This document shows, in pieces, positions 16,531 through 25,257 of a DNA stretch of 57,789 nt. Below the pieces are notes generated by a model. It saw only the letters and a list, made by a program, of their open reading frames with translations, searched no databases and had not been told where the DNA came from. Position 1 is the first letter of the stretch, and the number at the start of each line of letters is the position of its first letter. The position numbers were made by a program, and so were the translations under genes. This DNA is from DASXMR01 sp036495525 (GTDB lineage Bacteria; Actinomycetota; Actinomycetes; Streptosporangiales; Streptosporangiaceae), in the NCBI GenBank assembly GCA_036495525.1, contig DASXMR010000130.1, positions 1-57,789 on the forward strand, written 5' to 3'.

Positions 16531-18027
16531 TCAACCCTGCCCCAGGTATGCCTTGATCACCTTGACGGCGATGGGCGCGGCGGCATCGGCGCCGAAGCCG
16601 CCGCCCTGGACAATCACGCCGACCGCGATCTTCGGATCAGAGTAGGGCGCGAAGCTGGTGAAGACCGCGTCGTTGAGCCCGGCGTTGTTCACGCCGTTCT
16701 CCGCGGTGCCGGTCTTGCCGGCGATATTCAGGCTGCCAACCGCTGGCGGGCCGGCGGTCTGGAAGGCGGTGCCGCCCGGGTTCTGGGTCACCTGCAGCAT
16801 CATCGAGCCGACCTCGCTGGCCACCTGCGAGCTGACCGTCTGGTGCAGCAGTTTCGGCGTGGTGGTCTGGATGGTGCTCAGATCGGGCGCCTGCACCGAC
16901 TGGACCAGGTAGGGAGTCTCGAGGCTGCCGTGATTCGCGATCGCGGCAGCGAACATCGCCTCCTGGAACGGCGACACCTCGTCGTTGTACTGGCCGATGG
17001 CCGACAGCGCTCGCAGCGAGTCGTCAGGCACCAGCGGGTACTCGCTGGCCGGCACCGCGAACGGGATCGACAGCGTCTGGTTGAACCCGAACAGCTCAGC
17101 CTGCTTGTGCAGCGCCTGCGCGCCGACGTTGATGCCCAGCTGGCCGAAGGCGGTGTTGCAGGACACGTAGAACGCGAAGATGAGCTGCGGGTGGCCGTTG
17201 CCGCAGGTTTCGTCGCCGTCGTTGTGCAGCGGATTGCCGTTCGGCAGGGTCAGCACGGTCGGCGCCTGGACCGTCGACGCTGGCGACCGCGCCGCGCCGC
17301 CCGACAGCCAGGTGCTGCTGGTCACTACCTTGAACGAGGAACCCGGCGGGTAGTTCGGTGTGATCGCGCGGTTGAGCAGCGGCTGGGTCGTGTCGTCGCG
17401 CAGCCGCTTGTCAGTGCGGTTCAGCTGCGGCCCGTTGAACGTCGTGTACACATTCGGGTTGTAGGTCGGGTACGACGCCATCGCCAGGATCGCGCCGGTT
17501 GACGGGTTGATCGCCACGACGGCGGCCGGCTTGCCGCCGTCGGATTGCGCCTGGGCCTGCAGCGCCTGGTACGCCGCGTTCTGCGCTTTCGCGCTGATCG
17601 TGGTGAAGACGGTGGCACCCTGCTTGGGCCTGCCGCTGAACAGGCCGACCAGGTTGTGCACGGCCAGCCGCGGGTCAGTGCCGGCCAGCTCGGAGTTCTC
17701 TGTCTGCTCCAGGGCGGTCGCGCCGTAGATGGAGTCGTAGCCGGTGATCTGCGCGTACTCCGGTCCGGCCGGGTAAGACCGGCGGAACGTGCCGGGGCTG
17801 CCCTTGGCCGGCTTGGACTGGGCGATGATCACCGCGTGCGCCGTGCCGTCACCGGCTGCCATGATCGACCCGCGCTGATACTGGAATTGCTGGTTGAAGA
17901 CCCTAATGTTGCCCGGCTCGCCGGCCAGCTTGGTCGACTGGAAGGCCTGCACGTAGTTGATGTTCAGCAGCAGCAGCCCGAACATCGCCAGGCAGGCCAG
18001 GGATATCCGCTTCAGCGCCCGGTTCAT
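16531..18027 (-). CDS. pbpA: Penicillin-binding protein PbpA (class B transpeptidase)
   Basis: A 498-residue peptidoglycan transpeptidase. An N-terminal signal-anchor (about 8-28) leads to the dimerisation domain and then the transpeptidase domain, with the catalytic motif SSFK in NYPPGSSFKVV, the second motif SCN in FYVSCNTAFGQL and the third KTG in IAGKTGTAENG. It works with the RodA glycosyltransferase. Its ATG at 18027 overlaps the rodA stop as ATGA, arguing for translational coupling; the frame open upstream to 18621 is a shadow of rodA. A 125-bp gap separates it from pknB. It is a likely regulatory target of the PknB/PstP pair. Confidence 0.96.
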   Translation of the reverse strand: MNRALKRISLACLAMFGLLLLNINYVQAFQSTKLAGEPGNIRVFNQQFQYQRGSIMAAGDGTAHAVIIAQSKPAKGSPGTFRRSYPAGPEYAQITGYDSIYGATALEQTENSELAGTDPRLAVHNLVGLFSGRPKQGATVFTTISAKAQNAAYQALQAQAQSDGGKPAAVVAINPSTGAILAMASYPTYNPNVYTTFNGPQLNRTDKRLRDDTTQPLLNRAITPNYPPGSSFKVVTSSTWLSGGAARSPASTVQAPTVLTLPNGNPLHNDGDETCGNGHPQLIFAFYVSCNTAFGQLGINVGAQALHKQAELFGFNQTLSIPFAVPASEYPLVPDDSLRALSAIGQYNDEVSPFQEAMFAAAIANHGSLETPYLVQSVQAPDLSTIQTTTPKLLHQTVSSQVASEVGSMMLQVTQNPGGTAFQTAGPPAVGSLNIAGKTGTAENGVNNAGLNDAVFTSFAPYSDPKIAVGVIVQGGGFGADAAAPIAVKVIKAYLGQG

Positions 18028-19460
18028 CCGGCCCGCACCACCTGGGTCATGCCCTCGTCCTGGATGGACTGCGGGGCCGGCCGCCTGGCGGTGTCGCTGA
18101 TCCGCATCAGCAGCCCGATCAGCGCCCAGCTCGCGATCAGCGACGACCCGCCCTGGGACAGGAACGGCGTAGTGATGCCGGTCAGCGGGATCAGCCCGCT
18201 CACCCCCCCGACGATGACGAAGACCTGCAGCGCGAGCATGAACGACAGCCCGCCGGCCAGCAGCTTGGAGAACGGGTCGCGCACGGCCACGGCTGCCCGC
18301 AGCCCGCGCTGCACGATCAGCCCGAAGATCAGCAGCAGCGCCATCAGCCCGGTCAGCCCCAGTTCCTCGCCGAACGCGGTGACGATGAAGTCGCTTTGCA
18401 CCAGCGGCGTCCAGAACGGCTGGCCGTGCCCGAGGCCGGTGCCCAGGATGCCGCCGAATCCCATCCCCTCCAGGCCCTGCACGAGCTGGAAGGCATCGTG
18501 TGTCGGGTTGTTGCCCTGGAAGGGGTGCAGCCAGATGGTGAACCGCTCGCCGACGTGCCCGAACAGCTTGCTGGTCAGCAGCGTGCCGGCCAGGAACAGG
18601 CTGAGCCCGATCAGCAGCCACGATGTCCGCTGGGTGGCGATGTAGATCATCGCCACGAACATGCCGAAGAACAGGGCGGAGGTGCCGATGTCAGTCTCGA
18701 AGATCAGGATCAGCAGGCTGGCCGCCCAGACCGCGAGCACCGGGCCAAGATCGCGAGCCCGCGGCAGGTCGATACCGGCGACCCGCCGGCCAGCAAGCGC
18801 CAGCGCATCTCGCTTGTTCACCAGGTAGCCGGCGAAGAACACGGCCAGCGCCAGCTTGGCGAACTCGCCGGGCTGAATGGAGAACCTGCCGATGATGATC
18901 CAGACCTTGGCTCCCTGGATCGAGCTGAGGCTGGCCGGCAGCAGCGCCGGGATGGCCAGCAGCACCAGGCCGAGCGTGCCGAGCGTGTAGGTGTAGCGCT
19001 GCAGCGTGCGGGGCTCCCTGACGACCAGCAGGACCCCGACGAACGCCGCCACCCCGACCGCGCTGTAGAGGATCTGCTGGGCCGTCGACGAGCTGCTCAT
19101 GGTGGTGATCACGTTGCCGGGGTTGCCGCCGCGGCCCGACTGCTGCAGCCGGTAGATCATTACCACGCCGAGGCCGTTCAGCAGCGCCGCCAGCGGCAGC
19201 ATCAGCGGGTCAGCCCACGGCGCCAGCCGCCGCACGGCCAGGTGCGCGGCCAGCACGATCACCGCGAATGTCAGGCCGTAGGTGAGCATCCCGGTCGGCA
19301 CCCTGCCGTTCAGCCCGAGGCCGACGCTGGCGTAGGCGAAGAGCACCACCGCGACGGCAAAGCCGAGCATGAGCAGCTCGGTGGAGCGCCGGCCGCGTGG
19401 CATCGGCGCCCGGCCGGCCTGGCTCGCGTGCGCGGGCAGCACCGCTGGGTAGCCGGTCAT
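18024..19460 (-). CDS. rodA: RodA/FtsW/SpoVE-family SEDS peptidoglycan polymerase
   Basis: A 478-residue polytopic membrane protein of the SEDS family, which polymerises glycan strands from lipid II. After a short cytoplasmic start there are about ten hydrophobic segments, with the family motifs RLQQSGRGG, SIQPGEFAKLALAVFFAGYL, FETDIGTSALFFG, GHGQPFWTPLVQSDFIVTAFGEELG and the late PLTGITTPFLSQGGSS. Its ATG at 19460 overlaps the pstP stop as ATGA, and its own stop overlaps the pbpA start. The frame open upstream to 19595 is a pstP shadow. Paired with PbpA it forms the elongation polymerase/crosslinker. Confidence 0.96.
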   Translation of the reverse strand: MTGYPAVLPAHASQAGRAPMPRGRRSTELLMLGFAVAVVLFAYASVGLGLNGRVPTGMLTYGLTFAVIVLAAHLAVRRLAPWADPLMLPLAALLNGLGVVMIYRLQQSGRGGNPGNVITTMSSSSTAQQILYSAVGVAAFVGVLLVVREPRTLQRYTYTLGTLGLVLLAIPALLPASLSSIQGAKVWIIIGRFSIQPGEFAKLALAVFFAGYLVNKRDALALAGRRVAGIDLPRARDLGPVLAVWAASLLILIFETDIGTSALFFGMFVAMIYIATQRTSWLLIGLSLFLAGTLLTSKLFGHVGERFTIWLHPFQGNNPTHDAFQLVQGLEGMGFGGILGTGLGHGQPFWTPLVQSDFIVTAFGEELGLTGLMALLLIFGLIVQRGLRAAVAVRDPFSKLLAGGLSFMLALQVFVIVGGVSGLIPLTGITTPFLSQGGSSLIASWALIGLLMRISDTARRPAPQSIQDEGMTQVVRAG

Positions 19461-20881
19461 CCGCCGCCTCCCTGGCCAGCGCAGAACGACGGCACCTTCG
19501 GCTTCGGCTTGTACGGCGGCGTGACGGTCTTGGTCACCTTCTTGCCGTGCACCTTCGTGGTGACCTTGCGCGGCTTCGGCTTGCCCTTCTCCCACTGCTG
19601 CAGCCTGGTGACGGCGACCTGGCAGGTGTAGTCGTTCTTGATGTTCTGCACCGTGCTGCGGGCATCGGCCATGCTGGACACGGTGATCGTGTTGTTGACG
19701 TTATCCAGGTCGTTACTGACCACGTGAGACAGCGGGATGCCGGTCCGCTCGGCCACCTTGGACAGGTGGAAGCCCATGACGCTCTGGTTGATGCCGCGGA
19801 AGATGGCGACCTGGCCGTCGTCGGCTCCGACGTAGTACTGCGACTGGGTGTAGCGCCAGCCGCCGTAGCCGGCCCCGACGATCACCACGATGAGGATCGC
19901 CAGGCTGGCCGTGACCACCGGCCAGCGGCGGCGGGAACGGCCCGGCTGGTAGTCCGCTTCGTCCCCGTCGTCGTCCTGGCCGCCGGCGCCGTCGTCCTGC
20001 TCCGGCCAGTCCTGCCGGTAGCCGTCAGCGCGCGGCGCCTGAGTGAGCAGGTGGGCGCGGCCGGCCGGGCTGTCATCGCGCAGCGTCGGCTGGCCATCGG
20101 TACTGGAGGCAGCACCGGCGATGACCGGGGTGCTGCTCGGGGCCTGCGGGCCGGTCATCGTGTCCACCACGTCGGCGACGACGCAGGTGATGTTGTCCGG
20201 GCCGCCGCCGCGGATGGCCAGCTCGATCAGCTGCAGCACCGCCTCGTCGAGGTCGGTGTACGTCATCAGCGTCTTCTGCAGCGTGTCGTCGGTCACGACG
20301 TCGGACAGGCCGTCGGAGCACAGCAGGAAGCGGTCACCGTGCTCGGCGTCCAGCATCGACAGGTCAGGCTGCGCGTCGGTGCTGCCCTGCAGCGCCCGCA
20401 TGATCAGCGAGCGCTGCGGGTGATTGGCGGCCGCGGCCGGAGTCAGGCGGCCCTCGTCCACCAGCGACTGGATCAGCGTGTGGTCCCTGGTGATCTGCCG
20501 CAGCTCGCCGTCGCGCAGCAGGTAGGCACGGGAATCCCCGATATGGCACAGCGCAATCCGGCCGCCCGACCAGAGGATGGCGGTGACCGTGGTCCCCATG
20601 CCCTCCACCGACGGGTCGGCCAGGCTCATCTCGTGCAGCGTGCCGCTGGCCGATGACACGGCGCTGGCCAGCGACTCCAGCATCTGCGCGTCGTCGGGGA
20701 TGTCCTGGTCGAGCGGGGCGAGCGCCGCCACCGCCACCGCGCTGGCCACCTCGCCGGCGGCGTGCCCGCCCATGCCGTCAGCGATCGCGAGCAGGTGCGG
20801 CCCGGCGTAGGCGGAGTCCTCGTTCCCCTCGCGCAGCAGGCCGACATCTGACCGGATCGAATAACGGAGTGCAAGTGTCAT
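19457..20881 (-). CDS. pstP: PP2C-family Ser/Thr phosphatase PstP
   Basis: A 474-residue membrane phosphatase that reverses PknB-type phosphorylation. The catalytic PPM domain (1-235) has the metal-binding motifs EGNEDSAYAG, IADGMGGHAAGE, CHIGDSRAYLLRDG, LCSDGLSDVV and GGPDNITCVV. A Pro/Asp-rich linker and one membrane segment (about 325-345) precede an extracellular domain of roughly 110 residues ending in a Lys/Pro-rich tail. ATG 20881 overlaps the fhaB stop as ATGA and its stop overlaps the rodA start. The extracellular part has no recognisable fold. Confidence 0.95.
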   Translation of the reverse strand: MTLALRYSIRSDVGLLREGNEDSAYAGPHLLAIADGMGGHAAGEVASAVAVAALAPLDQDIPDDAQMLESLASAVSSASGTLHEMSLADPSVEGMGTTVTAILWSGGRIALCHIGDSRAYLLRDGELRQITRDHTLIQSLVDEGRLTPAAAANHPQRSLIMRALQGSTDAQPDLSMLDAEHGDRFLLCSDGLSDVVTDDTLQKTLMTYTDLDEAVLQLIELAIRGGGPDNITCVVADVVDTMTGPQAPSSTPVIAGAASSTDGQPTLRDDSPAGRAHLLTQAPRADGYRQDWPEQDDGAGGQDDDGDEADYQPGRSRRRWPVVTASLAILIVVIVGAGYGGWRYTQSQYYVGADDGQVAIFRGINQSVMGFHLSKVAERTGIPLSHVVSNDLDNVNNTITVSSMADARSTVQNIKNDYTCQVAVTRLQQWEKGKPKPRKVTTKVHGKKVTKTVTPPYKPKPKVPSFCAGQGGGG

Positions 20882-21363
20882 TTGCGCAGTTCCAGAACCG
20901 TCTTGCCGATTCGGATCGGCACGCCGACAGGCACCGGCGTCGGCTGGGTCACCTTCTGACGATCGAGGTAGGTGCCGTTGGTCGAGCCCAGGTCCTCAAC
21001 TATCCACTGGCCGTCCTGCGGGAATAGTCGGGCATGACGGGTGGAAGCGTAGTCGTCATCGAGGACCAGCGTGGCGTCATCGGCGCGGCCGATGGTGATC
21101 TGCTGGTCGGTCAGGCCGATAGTTGTCCCGGCCAGCGCGCCGGCCGTGACCACGACCTGCTGTGGCGTTGCCCGGCTCACCCTTGGCTGGCGGGCCGGCC
21201 GGGCCGCGGGCGCGGCGGCGCTCCCGGCTCGCCTGCTCCTTCGCCCTTCGGCCGCCCCCGAGCGGAACAAGTCGGTGCGCACCACGCCGACGGCGGCGAT
21301 CACGAAGAGCCACAGGACGGCAAGGAACGCCAGCCTGATGAGTGTGTCGGTGAGCGCATTCAT
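20878..21363 (-). CDS. fhaB: FHA-domain protein FhaB (FipA)
   Basis: A 161-residue protein with an N-terminal membrane segment (about 8-28, LIRLAFLAVLWLFVIAAVGVV), an Arg/Ala-rich linker, and one FHA domain that binds phosphothreonine. The FHA signatures are IGRADDATLVLDDDYASTRHARL (Arg and Ser-x-x-His contacts) and EDLGSTNGTYLDRQ. In mycobacteria the homologue links PknB-dependent phosphorylation to the divisome. The stop overlaps the pstP start. It is 158 bp downstream of fhaA and on the same strand. Confidence 0.94.
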   Translation of the reverse strand: MNALTDTLIRLAFLAVLWLFVIAAVGVVRTDLFRSGAAEGRRSRRAGSAAAPAARPARQPRVSRATPQQVVVTAGALAGTTIGLTDQQITIGRADDATLVLDDDYASTRHARLFPQDGQWIVEDLGSTNGTYLDRQKVTQPTPVPVGVPIRIGKTVLELRK

Positions 21364-21521
21364 CGGGTCATGAGTCCTCGGGTGGCCTGCCTGGCGTGCA
21401 TCTGGTCAGCCAGGCAGCTGGCCTGCTGGCTCGGCTGTCTTGGACGGTCTGGCGGGCCGGGCAGGGCGGCCGGCGCTGCTCTGCCCGTCCCCGCGATGGT
21501 ATGCGGGGTTCATGAGTGGAT

Positions 21522-22277
21522 TCAGTAAATGCCGTCCCGCCGGAACACCAGCGTGGTGCGGCCGAGGGTGACCTGCGTGCCGTCGGTCAGCGTGATGCGC
21601 CTGATCGGCTGGCCGTTGACGAAGGTCCCGTTCGTGGAGCCGAGGTCGACGAGCACGACCTGATCGTCTTCCATCCGCAGCTCGGCGTGATGCCGGGACA
21701 CCCCCGGATCCACCAGCCGGAGGTCGCAGTCAGTGCCCCGGCCGAGGATGCTGAGCGCCGCGGTGAGCTCGTAGGTGCGCTGCGTGTTCCCCTCCCGGCC
21801 CGGCTGCGGGCCGGAGACCAGCAGCCGGGGGGATCCGGCGAACTGGCCGGGCGGGTGCTGCAGGTCGCTGGCCGGGCGGCGGATCTCGCCGTCCTCGACG
21901 GTCGTGCCGCGGATGACCCCTGACCTGACCCGGAAGGTCCCGGTCGCCAGGTCGGGCACCGCCTCGAAGCGCACCCTGACCGGCCCGACGAAGGAGTAGC
22001 CCTGCTCTCTGGCGTGCTCCCTGGCCAGGTTGGCGAGCTCGATGCCGAGGCTGTCGGCGTACACGTTCAGCCGCTCGTTGTCAGAGTCGCCCAGCTCGAC
22101 CACGAAGTCGTTGGGTACCAGCGTCCGGCCCTGCGCCACGATGGCCGCGCGGTCGTCCATCTCGCGCTGCACCGCGCTGGCAACCTCGACGGGCTGCAGT
22201 TCCGACCTGAACGCTCGCGCGAAGGCACCCTCGTACATTCCTTCGAGCCTGTGCTCGAAGCGCTGCAGAACTCCCAT
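21522..22277 (-). CDS. fhaA: FhaA: DUF3662 plus FHA domain protein
   Basis: A 251-residue cytoplasmic adaptor. The N-terminal DUF3662 domain (1-120, beginning GVLQRFEHRLEGMYEGAFARAF) is followed by a short linker, much shorter than the long low-complexity linker in mycobacterial FhaA. A C-terminal FHA domain follows, with LGRGTDCDLRLVDPGVSRHHAEL and DLGSTNGTFVNGQ. Homologues bind the pseudokinase domain of MviN and regulate lipid II flipping. ATG 22277 is set by an AGGAGG six bases upstream and by family alignment; the longer open frame runs into the divergent tRNA gene. It heads the fhaA-fhaB-pstP-rodA-pbpA-pknB run. Confidence 0.95.
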   Translation of the reverse strand: MGVLQRFEHRLEGMYEGAFARAFRSELQPVEVASAVQREMDDRAAIVAQGRTLVPNDFVVELGDSDNERLNVYADSLGIELANLAREHAREQGYSFVGPVRVRFEAVPDLATGTFRVRSGVIRGTTVEDGEIRRPASDLQHPPGQFAGSPRLLVSGPQPGREGNTQRTYELTAALSILGRGTDCDLRLVDPGVSRHHAELRMEDDQVVLVDLGSTNGTFVNGQPIRRITLTDGTQVTLGRTTLVFRRDGIY

Positions 22278-22361
22278 CGGGCACCTCCTCTCCCTGCTTG
22301 ACTTCGATCGTATCGGCGACATGAGGCAGCTTGCGGACGTGCTAACCTGACTGCTGCCCAC

Positions 22362-22444
22362 GGGCGGGTGGCGGAACGGCAGACGCGCACGGTTCAGGTC
22401 CGTGTGTCCGCGAGGACGTGAGGGTTCAAATCCCTCCTCGCCCA
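22362..22444 (+). tRNA. tRNA-Leu (anticodon CAG)
   Basis: An 83-base class II tRNA. The acceptor GGGCGGG pairs with CTCGCCC; the anticodon stem CACGG/CCGTG encloses loop TTCAGGT with anticodon CAG; a long variable arm GTCC-gcga-GGAC is present; the T stem GAGGG/CCCTC encloses TTCAAAT. Discriminator is A and the CCA end is not encoded. It is divergent from fhaA by 84 bp, the conserved position in many actinomycetes. Confidence 0.96.
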
Positions 22445-22462
22445 CAATCTCCCGCCGGGCTG

Positions 22463-22490
22463 CCAGCCTAGGCCGCTTCGGCCAGGCTGG
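22463..22490 (+). terminator. Terminator hairpin downstream of tRNA-Leu
   Basis: CCAGCCT-A-GGCC, loop GCTTC, GGCC-AGGCTGG forms an 11-bp stem with one bulged A, beginning 18 bases after the tRNA. It lies in the gap before the convergent M20 hydrolase gene and could stop transcription from either side. Confidence 0.65.
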
Positions 22491-22558
22491 CCCGCCCGGT
22501 TACAGCATCCTGGCCGGCCGGGTACCCCGGTTGCGGCCAGGCATGCCTTGAATCATTG

Positions 22559-23800
22559 CTATGTCAGCCCCTGGGTGGCTAGCTCCGTGAGGGTGGCCAG
22601 CAGGACGTTAGCCCCGTTCTCCACGTCGGCCGCTTCGGTGTGCTCCGCCGGAGAGTGGCTGCGCCCGTCCCGGCTAGGAACGAAGATCATCGCGGCGGGC
22701 GCCAGCGTGGCCATGTTCTGCGCGTCGTGACCGGCCCCCGACGGCATCCGCCTGACCGACAACTCCAGCCGCCGCGCACTCGCCTCGATCACCGAGATCA
22801 CCCGCGGGTCAAGAGCCACTGGTTCGATTTGCTGGTCGGGCTGCCAGTCGACGCTGACGTCCCGGACAGCGGCGGCGGCCGCGCAGCGGGCCGCGATCCG
22901 CTTGCCAAGCAGGGCCAGGGCGGCCGCGTCCGGATCACGGTAATCCAGCGTCACCGCGACCTCGCCGGGCACGACGTTCGCCGCGCCGGGAGCGGCGTCG
23001 ACCCGCCCGCAGGTCGCGACCGCGTGCTCGCTCACCGACCTGGCGATGCCGGGCAGCGCGGCGATCAGGTCGGCGGCGGCCAGCAGCGGGTCGCGGCGGG
23101 CGTCCATCGGCGTCGTGCCGGCGTGGTCGGCGCGCCCGCCGAACTCCGCGACCGCGCCGCCAAGGCCGACGATGGAGGTGACCGCGCCGATGTCGGTGCG
23201 GCTGGCCGCGAGCCGCGGACCCTGCTCGATGTGCAGCTCGACGAAGGCGTAGACCTCGGCCGGGTCGATCTTCGTGGCGGTCAGCGCGCTGACGTCCCAG
23301 CCGGCCGCGGTGATGGCGTCCACCAGCCGGTCACCGTCGCGTCCGGTCAGCTGCTGCCACTGCGCGGCGGGGAAGCCGCGGGCCATGGCGCTCGAGCCGA
23401 GCAGGTGCGAGTAATTGCCCTCCTCGTCGGTGAAGGCGACCGCCCGCACCGGCCGGCTGAGCGCGATGCCTTCCTCGGCCAGCCGGCGCACGCACTCCAG
23501 CGCCGCAATGGCACCGACCGCGCCATCGAAGGCCCCGCCGTCGGGCACGGCATCCAGGTGCGAGCCCGACCAGACTGCTGGCCCGCCGGTGTCGCCCGGC
23601 TGGCTGACGACCATGTTGCCGATGCCGTCGATGCGCACGGTCAGGCCTGCCGCGGCGCATCTGGCCAGGTACCACTGCCTGGCCTGCAGGTCGGCCGCCG
23701 AGAACGAGGTGCGGTTGATCCCGCCGCCTGGCGCTCGCCCGAAGGTGCCCAGCTCGGCCAGGTCAGCGGCCAGCCGGCCGCCGTTGACACGCAGGCTCAC
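22559..23800 (-). CDS. M20-family Zn hydrolase (hydantoinase/carbamoylase type amidase)
   Basis: A 413-residue enzyme of the allantoate amidohydrolase / N-carbamoyl-L-amino-acid hydrolase group. Metal-ligand motifs are visible in order: GSHLDAVPDGGAFDGAVG (His and bridging Asp), FTDEEGNY (Glu), ELHIEQGP (His) and SGAGHDAQNMA (late His). The dimerisation domain carries GGRADHAGTTPMDARRD. These enzymes hydrolyse ureido or carbamoyl groups in purine, pyrimidine or hydantoin breakdown. No pathway partner is adjacent, so substrate is open. Length is typical. It converges on tRNA-Leu, and its start region faces a decayed acyl-CoA dehydrogenase. Confidence 0.9.
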   Translation of the reverse strand: MSLRVNGGRLAADLAELGTFGRAPGGGINRTSFSAADLQARQWYLARCAAAGLTVRIDGIGNMVVSQPGDTGGPAVWSGSHLDAVPDGGAFDGAVGAIAALECVRRLAEEGIALSRPVRAVAFTDEEGNYSHLLGSSAMARGFPAAQWQQLTGRDGDRLVDAITAAGWDVSALTATKIDPAEVYAFVELHIEQGPRLAASRTDIGAVTSIVGLGGAVAEFGGRADHAGTTPMDARRDPLLAAADLIAALPGIARSVSEHAVATCGRVDAAPGAANVVPGEVAVTLDYRDPDAAALALLGKRIAARCAAAAAVRDVSVDWQPDQQIEPVALDPRVISVIEASARRLELSVRRMPSGAGHDAQNMATLAPAAMIFVPSRDGRSHSPAEHTEAADVENGANVLLATLTELATQGLT

Positions 23801-23908
23801 GACACCGGTCTCCTCTCCGGTCTAGCGTTTCACGATTCCGCCGTCTGCTGGGCTCCGGCTGGCTGCCAGCTGGCTGCCCGCGCCGCGGCCGGCTGGCACG
23901 ATGGACCC

Positions 23909-24200
23909 GTGACCGGCCCCGACATGATCATCGCCGCTGCCGCCAGGATCGCTGATGAGGTGCTGTTCCCCGCGGCCGCGCTGATCGACGCCGGGGAGCC
24001 CATCCCGGCAGCGCACCTCGGCCTGCTCGCCAGCGAGGGCTTCTACGGGCTGGCCGGGCCGGCCGAGGCCGGCGGGCTCGACCTGCCGTTCCAGCAGGCA
24101 TGTCGGGTTATCGAGATCATGGCGGGCGGCTGCCTGGCCCCGACCGGCGATCAAGCAGCAGCTGTCCGGCTTGCTGACCGCCAGCCGGGCCGCTGCCTGA
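23909..24200 (+). pseudogene. Truncated acyl-CoA dehydrogenase N-terminal fragment
   Basis: From GTG 23909 about 80 codons read as the start of an acyl-CoA dehydrogenase: IIAAAARIADEVLFPAA, then LGLLASEGFYGLAGP, GGLDLPFQQACRVIEIMAGGCLA. The normal continuation into the flavin-binding barrel is missing. After CLAPT the frame leaves the family, while a second frame reads IKQQLSGLLTASRAAA then TGA at 24198, reminiscent of the linker after that helix. A deletion plus frameshift best explains this. The remaining two thirds of the gene are absent, and fpg starts 60 bp later. Confidence 0.7.
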
Positions 24201-24260
24201 CCCAGCTGGCCGCGCCGCCGCCGTTTCGCGATAGCGCCAGGACCAGGCAGAATCGAGCCT

Positions 24261-25184
24261 GTGCCAGAACTTCCCGAGGTCGAGGCGCTCGCCGCCGACC
24301 TGCGCGAGCGTGCCGTCGCCGAGGTGGTCGAGCGCGCTGAGATCGCCGAGTTCTCGGTACTGAAGACCTACGACCCGCCGCTGTCCGCGCTGCACGGCCG
24401 GATGATCACCGGCACCGCCAGGCACGGCAAATTCCTCGATCTGGTCACCGGGGCCGCGCCAGGCGGTGACGGCCAGGACCCGTCAGCTAGCCCTGGCGTG
24501 GCCGGCGGGCAAGCGGCGCTGCATCTGATCATCCACCTGGCCAGGGCCGGCTGGCTGCGCTGGCGCGAGGAGTTGCCTGAGCAGCCGGCCCGGCCGGGCA
24601 AGGGCCCGCTGGCCTTCCGGCTGCGGTTCGCCAGCGGCGCCGGGTTCGACCTGACCGAGGCCGGCACCCGCAAGCGCCTGGCGGTCTACCTGGTGACCGA
24701 TCCAGCGACGGTGCCTGGCATCGCCTCGCTCGGCCCCGATCCGCTCGACGCGTCGTTCACCCCCGAGGTGCTTGGCGGGCTGCTGGCCAGCCGGCGTACC
24801 CAGATCAAGGGCGTGATGCGGGATCAGAAGATCATCGCCGGGATCGGCAACGCCTACTCCGACGAGGTGCTGCACGCGGCGCGGATGTCGCCGTTCCGGC
24901 TCGCATCGAGCCTGACCACCGAGGACGTGGCGGCGCTGCACGCGGTGATCGTAGGCACGCTCAGCGAGGCGGTCAGCCGGTCACGCGGGCTCGCAGCAGC
25001 CGACCTGAAGAAGGAGAAGAAGGCCGGTCTGCGTGTACACGGACGGGCTGGCCAGCCGTGCGAGGTGTGCGGGGACACAGTCCGCGAGGTGTCGTTCGCT
25101 GACTCGGCGCTGCAGTACTGCCCGACCTGCCAGACCGGCGGCAAGCCGCTGGCCGACCGGCGCATGTCGCGGCTGCTCAAGTAG
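24261..25184 (+). CDS. Fpg/Nei-family DNA glycosylase
   Basis: A 307-residue base-excision repair glycosylase/AP lyase. The mature N-terminus would be PELPEVE, with the catalytic Pro and Glu after Met removal. HGKFLDLV contains the beta-hairpin Lys, followed by a helix-two-turn-helix segment with IKGVMRDQKIIAGIGNAYSDEVLHAARMSP. The C-terminal zinc finger has CEVCG and YCPTCQTGG. Such enzymes remove oxidised purines or pyrimidines. Compared with classic Fpg it has an insert (GAAPGGDGQDPSASPG) after the first strands. GTG 24261 lies seven bases after CAGAAT, fitting a leaderless start. The exact base preference cannot be read from sequence. Confidence 0.92.
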   Translation: MPELPEVEALAADLRERAVAEVVERAEIAEFSVLKTYDPPLSALHGRMITGTARHGKFLDLVTGAAPGGDGQDPSASPGVAGGQAALHLIIHLARAGWLRWREELPEQPARPGKGPLAFRLRFASGAGFDLTEAGTRKRLAVYLVTDPATVPGIASLGPDPLDASFTPEVLGGLLASRRTQIKGVMRDQKIIAGIGNAYSDEVLHAARMSPFRLASSLTTEDVAALHAVIVGTLSEAVSRSRGLAAADLKKEKKAGLRVHGRAGQPCEVCGDTVREVSFADSALQYCPTCQTGGKPLADRRMSRLLK

Positions 25185-25257
25185 CGAGGCCGACGGCCGG
25201 CCAGCGGGCCGGCAGCCGGGGCCACGGCTGGCCGCCGGCCCCTCGATACCTGGACCG

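Noticed and set aside
22640..23900. Long plus-strand open frame opposite the M20 hydrolase gene
   Set aside because: It is the antisense shadow of the hydrolase; only its last part, from GTG 23909, shows acyl-CoA dehydrogenase features.
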